From positions 1-32,982 of the forward strand of contig CAZBKA010000018.1 of the NCBI GenBank assembly GCA_964492365.1: 32,982 bases of DNA, written 5' to 3'. This stretch comes from JAGLTN01 sp035403325. Lineage in GTDB: Bacteria; Planctomycetota; Phycisphaerae; Sedimentisphaerales; Anaerobacaceae. The position numbers and the translations under genes are program-made. Under the pieces are notes generated by a model. It worked only from the letters and a program-made list of their open reading frames with translations, searched no databases and was not told where the DNA came from. Below are positions 31,297 through 32,982 of the stretch, piece by piece. The stretch's first letter is position 1. Each line of letters starts with the position of its first letter.

Positions 31297-31337
31297 AATA
31301 TCACCTTTTTTTGCATTAATGGAACCATCTAAATTCA

Positions 31338-31366
31338 ATTTTAACGCGTTTTTACCCGCTTTTCAA
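31338..31366 (-). promoter_or_regulatory. Promoter of the pseudopilin gene
   Basis: Minus strand TTGAAA (complement of 31361-31366), a 17-base spacer and TAAAAT (complement of 31338-31343). It overlaps the in-frame upstream extension of the ORF, another reason to prefer the start at 31296. Confidence 0.7.
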
Positions 31367-31422
31367 GGAACATTTCTATATATACTGACGTAAATGATAT
31401 TTGTTTTATTTCAAAAAAAGAA

Positions 31423-31451
31423 TTGCTGATTTTTTTTTGCAGGGATAGAAT
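31423..31451 (+). promoter_or_regulatory. Promoter of the sialate O-acetylesterase gene
   Basis: TTGCTG (31423-31428), a 17-base spacer and TAGAAT (31446-31451); start near 31458. The spacer holds ten T in a row. Confidence 0.55.
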
Positions 31452-31495
31452 GTTTTTTTGTGATTTTTTGCGAATTTAGTAAGGAGACTGACGCA

Positions 31496-32982
31496 ATGAG
31501 AAGGCTAGGGCTGCATATAATAGCCATTTTGTTTTTTGCAGGTGTTTCAATCGGGGATATTAAACTTCCAAGTCTTGTCAGTGACGGGATGGTATTACAG
31601 CAAAAATCACGGGTAAAAATATGGGGCTGGGCGGAGGCTGGGGAGAAAATCGAAGTTCGCGCTGAATGGCGAAAAAATGCAGTTAAGACGGCTGCGAATA
31701 AGGACGGCAAGTGGGAGGTTGAAATCAAGACACCTAGGGCTGGCGGGCCTTTCGTAATTGCTATTAAGGGCAATAATGAAGTTGTTGTGAATGATGTCTG
31801 GATTGGCGAGGTATGGGTTTGCAGCGGTCAGTCGAATATGAGGCTTACAGTTGCCAAGTGCGATAATGCGGAAAAGGAAATTGCAGAGGCGAATTGGCAC
31901 GGGATAAAACTTTTTCAATTGAAGAATGTGATGAGTGACGAACCTATGGAAGATTGCCAGGGCCGGTGGAAGAGTTGCGATCCGAACAGTGTTAAGGATT
32001 TTTGTGCTACGGGGTATTATTTCGGGAGGGAACTTTATAAAAAGCTCAATGTGCCTATAGGTCTTATTCAATCGAGCTGGGGCGGGACACCTGCGGAAGC
32101 GTGGACGAGTAAGGAAGCGTTAGAAGGTGACAAGGATTTGAAGGTTATTCTTGAGAAGTATGCTAAGATGGCAGTTGATTCCAAGAAGAATCTCGATTAT
32201 CACTACGGGGTGGTGATGAAGAACTGGGAGAAGCTTTGTGAGCAGGCGAGGAGCGAAGGTAAGCAGGAACCAATCTGGCCTGCGGAGCCTGTAAGTACAA
32301 GAAGCTCAAGCAGACCGGGTTGTTTATATAACGGGATGATCTGTCCGCTTTTGAATTATGGGATTAAAGGCGTTATCTGGTATCAGGGTGAGAGTAATGC
32401 TGAGAGAGCATGGCAATATAAAAAGCTGTTTCCAGTGATGGTTAAAGACTGGCGGAAAAATTGGGGGCTTGGTGAGTTTCCATTCTATTATGTTCAGATA
32501 TCTCCTTTCGATTATTATTATCATGACAGTGACTTTACAGGGCCTGAGCTGAGGGAGGCGCAGAGACTTACACTTGGTAAACTTAAGAATGTCGGGATGG
32601 CGGTTACGATGGATATCGGGAACCTGAAAGATGTGCATCCGACTAATAAACAGGACGTCGGGAAGAGGCTGGCGGCATTGGCATTTGCGAAGAATTATGG
32701 TTTTAAAGATACTGCTTACAGCGGGCCGATGTATAAGAAGATGAAAGTTGAAGGCGATAAGGTTAGATTATTCTTTGACTATGCCTGCGGCGGGCTTATT
32801 GGGAAAGATGGGGTGCTAGGCGATTTTATAATAGCTGGGGCGGATGAGAAATTTTATCCTGGCCAGGCTAAGATCGACGGTGAGACAATTGTTGTTTGGA
32901 GCGATAAGGTTGCAAAGCCTGTGGCGGTTCGTTTCGGGTGGAGCAATAAGTCAGAGACCACGTTTTTTAATAATGCGGGGCT
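31496..32982 (+). CDS. Sialate O-acetylesterase, 5' part (runs off the window)
   Basis: A secreted esterase that removes O-acetyl groups from sialic acids or other acetylated glycans; planctomycetes have many. 495 complete codons are visible and the frame is open at the window end. The N-terminus (1-20) is a signal peptide (MRRLGLHIIAILFFAGVSIG). The SASA-family catalytic Ser lies in VCSGQSNM (S113); WYQGESNA (295-302) follows, and the catalytic Asp-x-His is within KDVHPTNK (D379, H381), which is followed by QDVGKRLA. The expected C-terminal region, some 10-30 residues or a further domain, is missing. AAGGAG at 31481-31486 sits nine bases before ATG 31496. Confidence 0.93.
   Translation, partial: MRRLGLHIIAILFFAGVSIGDIKLPSLVSDGMVLQQKSRVKIWGWAEAGEKIEVRAEWRKNAVKTAANKDGKWEVEIKTPRAGGPFVIAIKGNNEVVVNDVWIGEVWVCSGQSNMRLTVAKCDNAEKEIAEANWHGIKLFQLKNVMSDEPMEDCQGRWKSCDPNSVKDFCATGYYFGRELYKKLNVPIGLIQSSWGGTPAEAWTSKEALEGDKDLKVILEKYAKMAVDSKKNLDYHYGVVMKNWEKLCEQARSEGKQEPIWPAEPVSTRSSSRPGCLYNGMICPLLNYGIKGVIWYQGESNAERAWQYKKLFPVMVKDWRKNWGLGEFPFYYVQISPFDYYYHDSDFTGPELREAQRLTLGKLKNVGMAVTMDIGNLKDVHPTNKQDVGKRLAALAFAKNYGFKDTAYSGPMYKKMKVEGDKVRLFFDYACGGLIGKDGVLGDFIIAGADEKFYPGQAKIDGETIVVWSDKVAKPVAVRFGWSNKSETTFFNNAG

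Noticed and set aside
1..32982. CRISPR array, tRNA or rRNA genes, insertion-sequence transposase or prophage genes
   Set aside because: I found no regularly spaced short repeats, no tRNA-like cloverleaf, no rRNA segment and no transposase or integrase reading frame. The repeats near 28890-30440 have no coding transposition gene.

Overview
The window looks like the chromosome of an anaerobic, Gram-negative-type bacterium of the PVC group, most likely a planctomycete of class Phycisphaerae (Sedimentisphaerales-like). The grounds are a type II pseudopilin with an H-X9-DG motif, a secreted sialate O-acetylesterase, an oversized SecA, a heptose epimerase for lipopolysaccharide core, and an Rnf complex in the order C-D-G-E-A-B. 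The assignment is inferred from gene content and style; no 16S gene is present. The standard genetic code is used, and most genes have AGGAG-type ribosome sites and sigma70-like promoters.

Layout. 1-1593: two tandem Tat/iron-sulfur aldo/keto reductase paralogues, the first truncated by the window edge. 1664-1911: a compact transcription unit (promoter, ribosome site, 34-codon ORF, terminator). 1987-5617: hldD, a small membrane protein, tyrS with a tightly coupled unknown gene, and a small basic protein, closed by a strong terminator. 5758-14129 (minus strand): housekeeping genes: TPR protein, rpsT, rnr, efp, secA. 14289-17094 (plus): glyA, a dimeric-type dUTPase, and a degenerate Gfo/Idh/MocA-like protein. 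17132-17941 (minus): an M48 lipoprotein-like protease. 18038-23467 (plus): a Cys-rich two-helix membrane protein followed by rnfCDGEAB. 23460-25188 (minus): apbE, the flavin transferase that matures RnfD/RnfG, and a CBM9-like protein. 25278-27086: a B12-binding-type radical SAM protein that appears to be made from a leaderless mRNA.

From 27087 on the character changes to an accessory region: helically phased T-tracts predicted to curve the DNA, a small hydrophobic ORF, a 12-repeat leucine-rich-repeat protein built by nested duplication, an assembly gap of 100 N inside a composite intergenic repeat, a PadR operon, a second copy of the repeat, a pseudopilin and a partial sialate O-acetylesterase.

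How the genes work together. Rnf couples reduced ferredoxin and NAD to an ion gradient, and ApbE attaches FMN to its D and G subunits. EF-P and SecA appear co-transcribed, and rpsT, rnr, efp, tyrS and glyA supply translation, RNA turnover and one-carbon metabolism. The most unusual items are: (1) SecA, whose helical wing region seems to carry about five copies of a unit that E. coli SecA has once; (2) a PadR-controlled protein joining a HAAS-type domain to a signal-peptidase-I fold that has lost its catalytic Ser and Lys, bracketed by repeats; (3) the phased T-tract DNA; (4) the 34-codon transcription unit.
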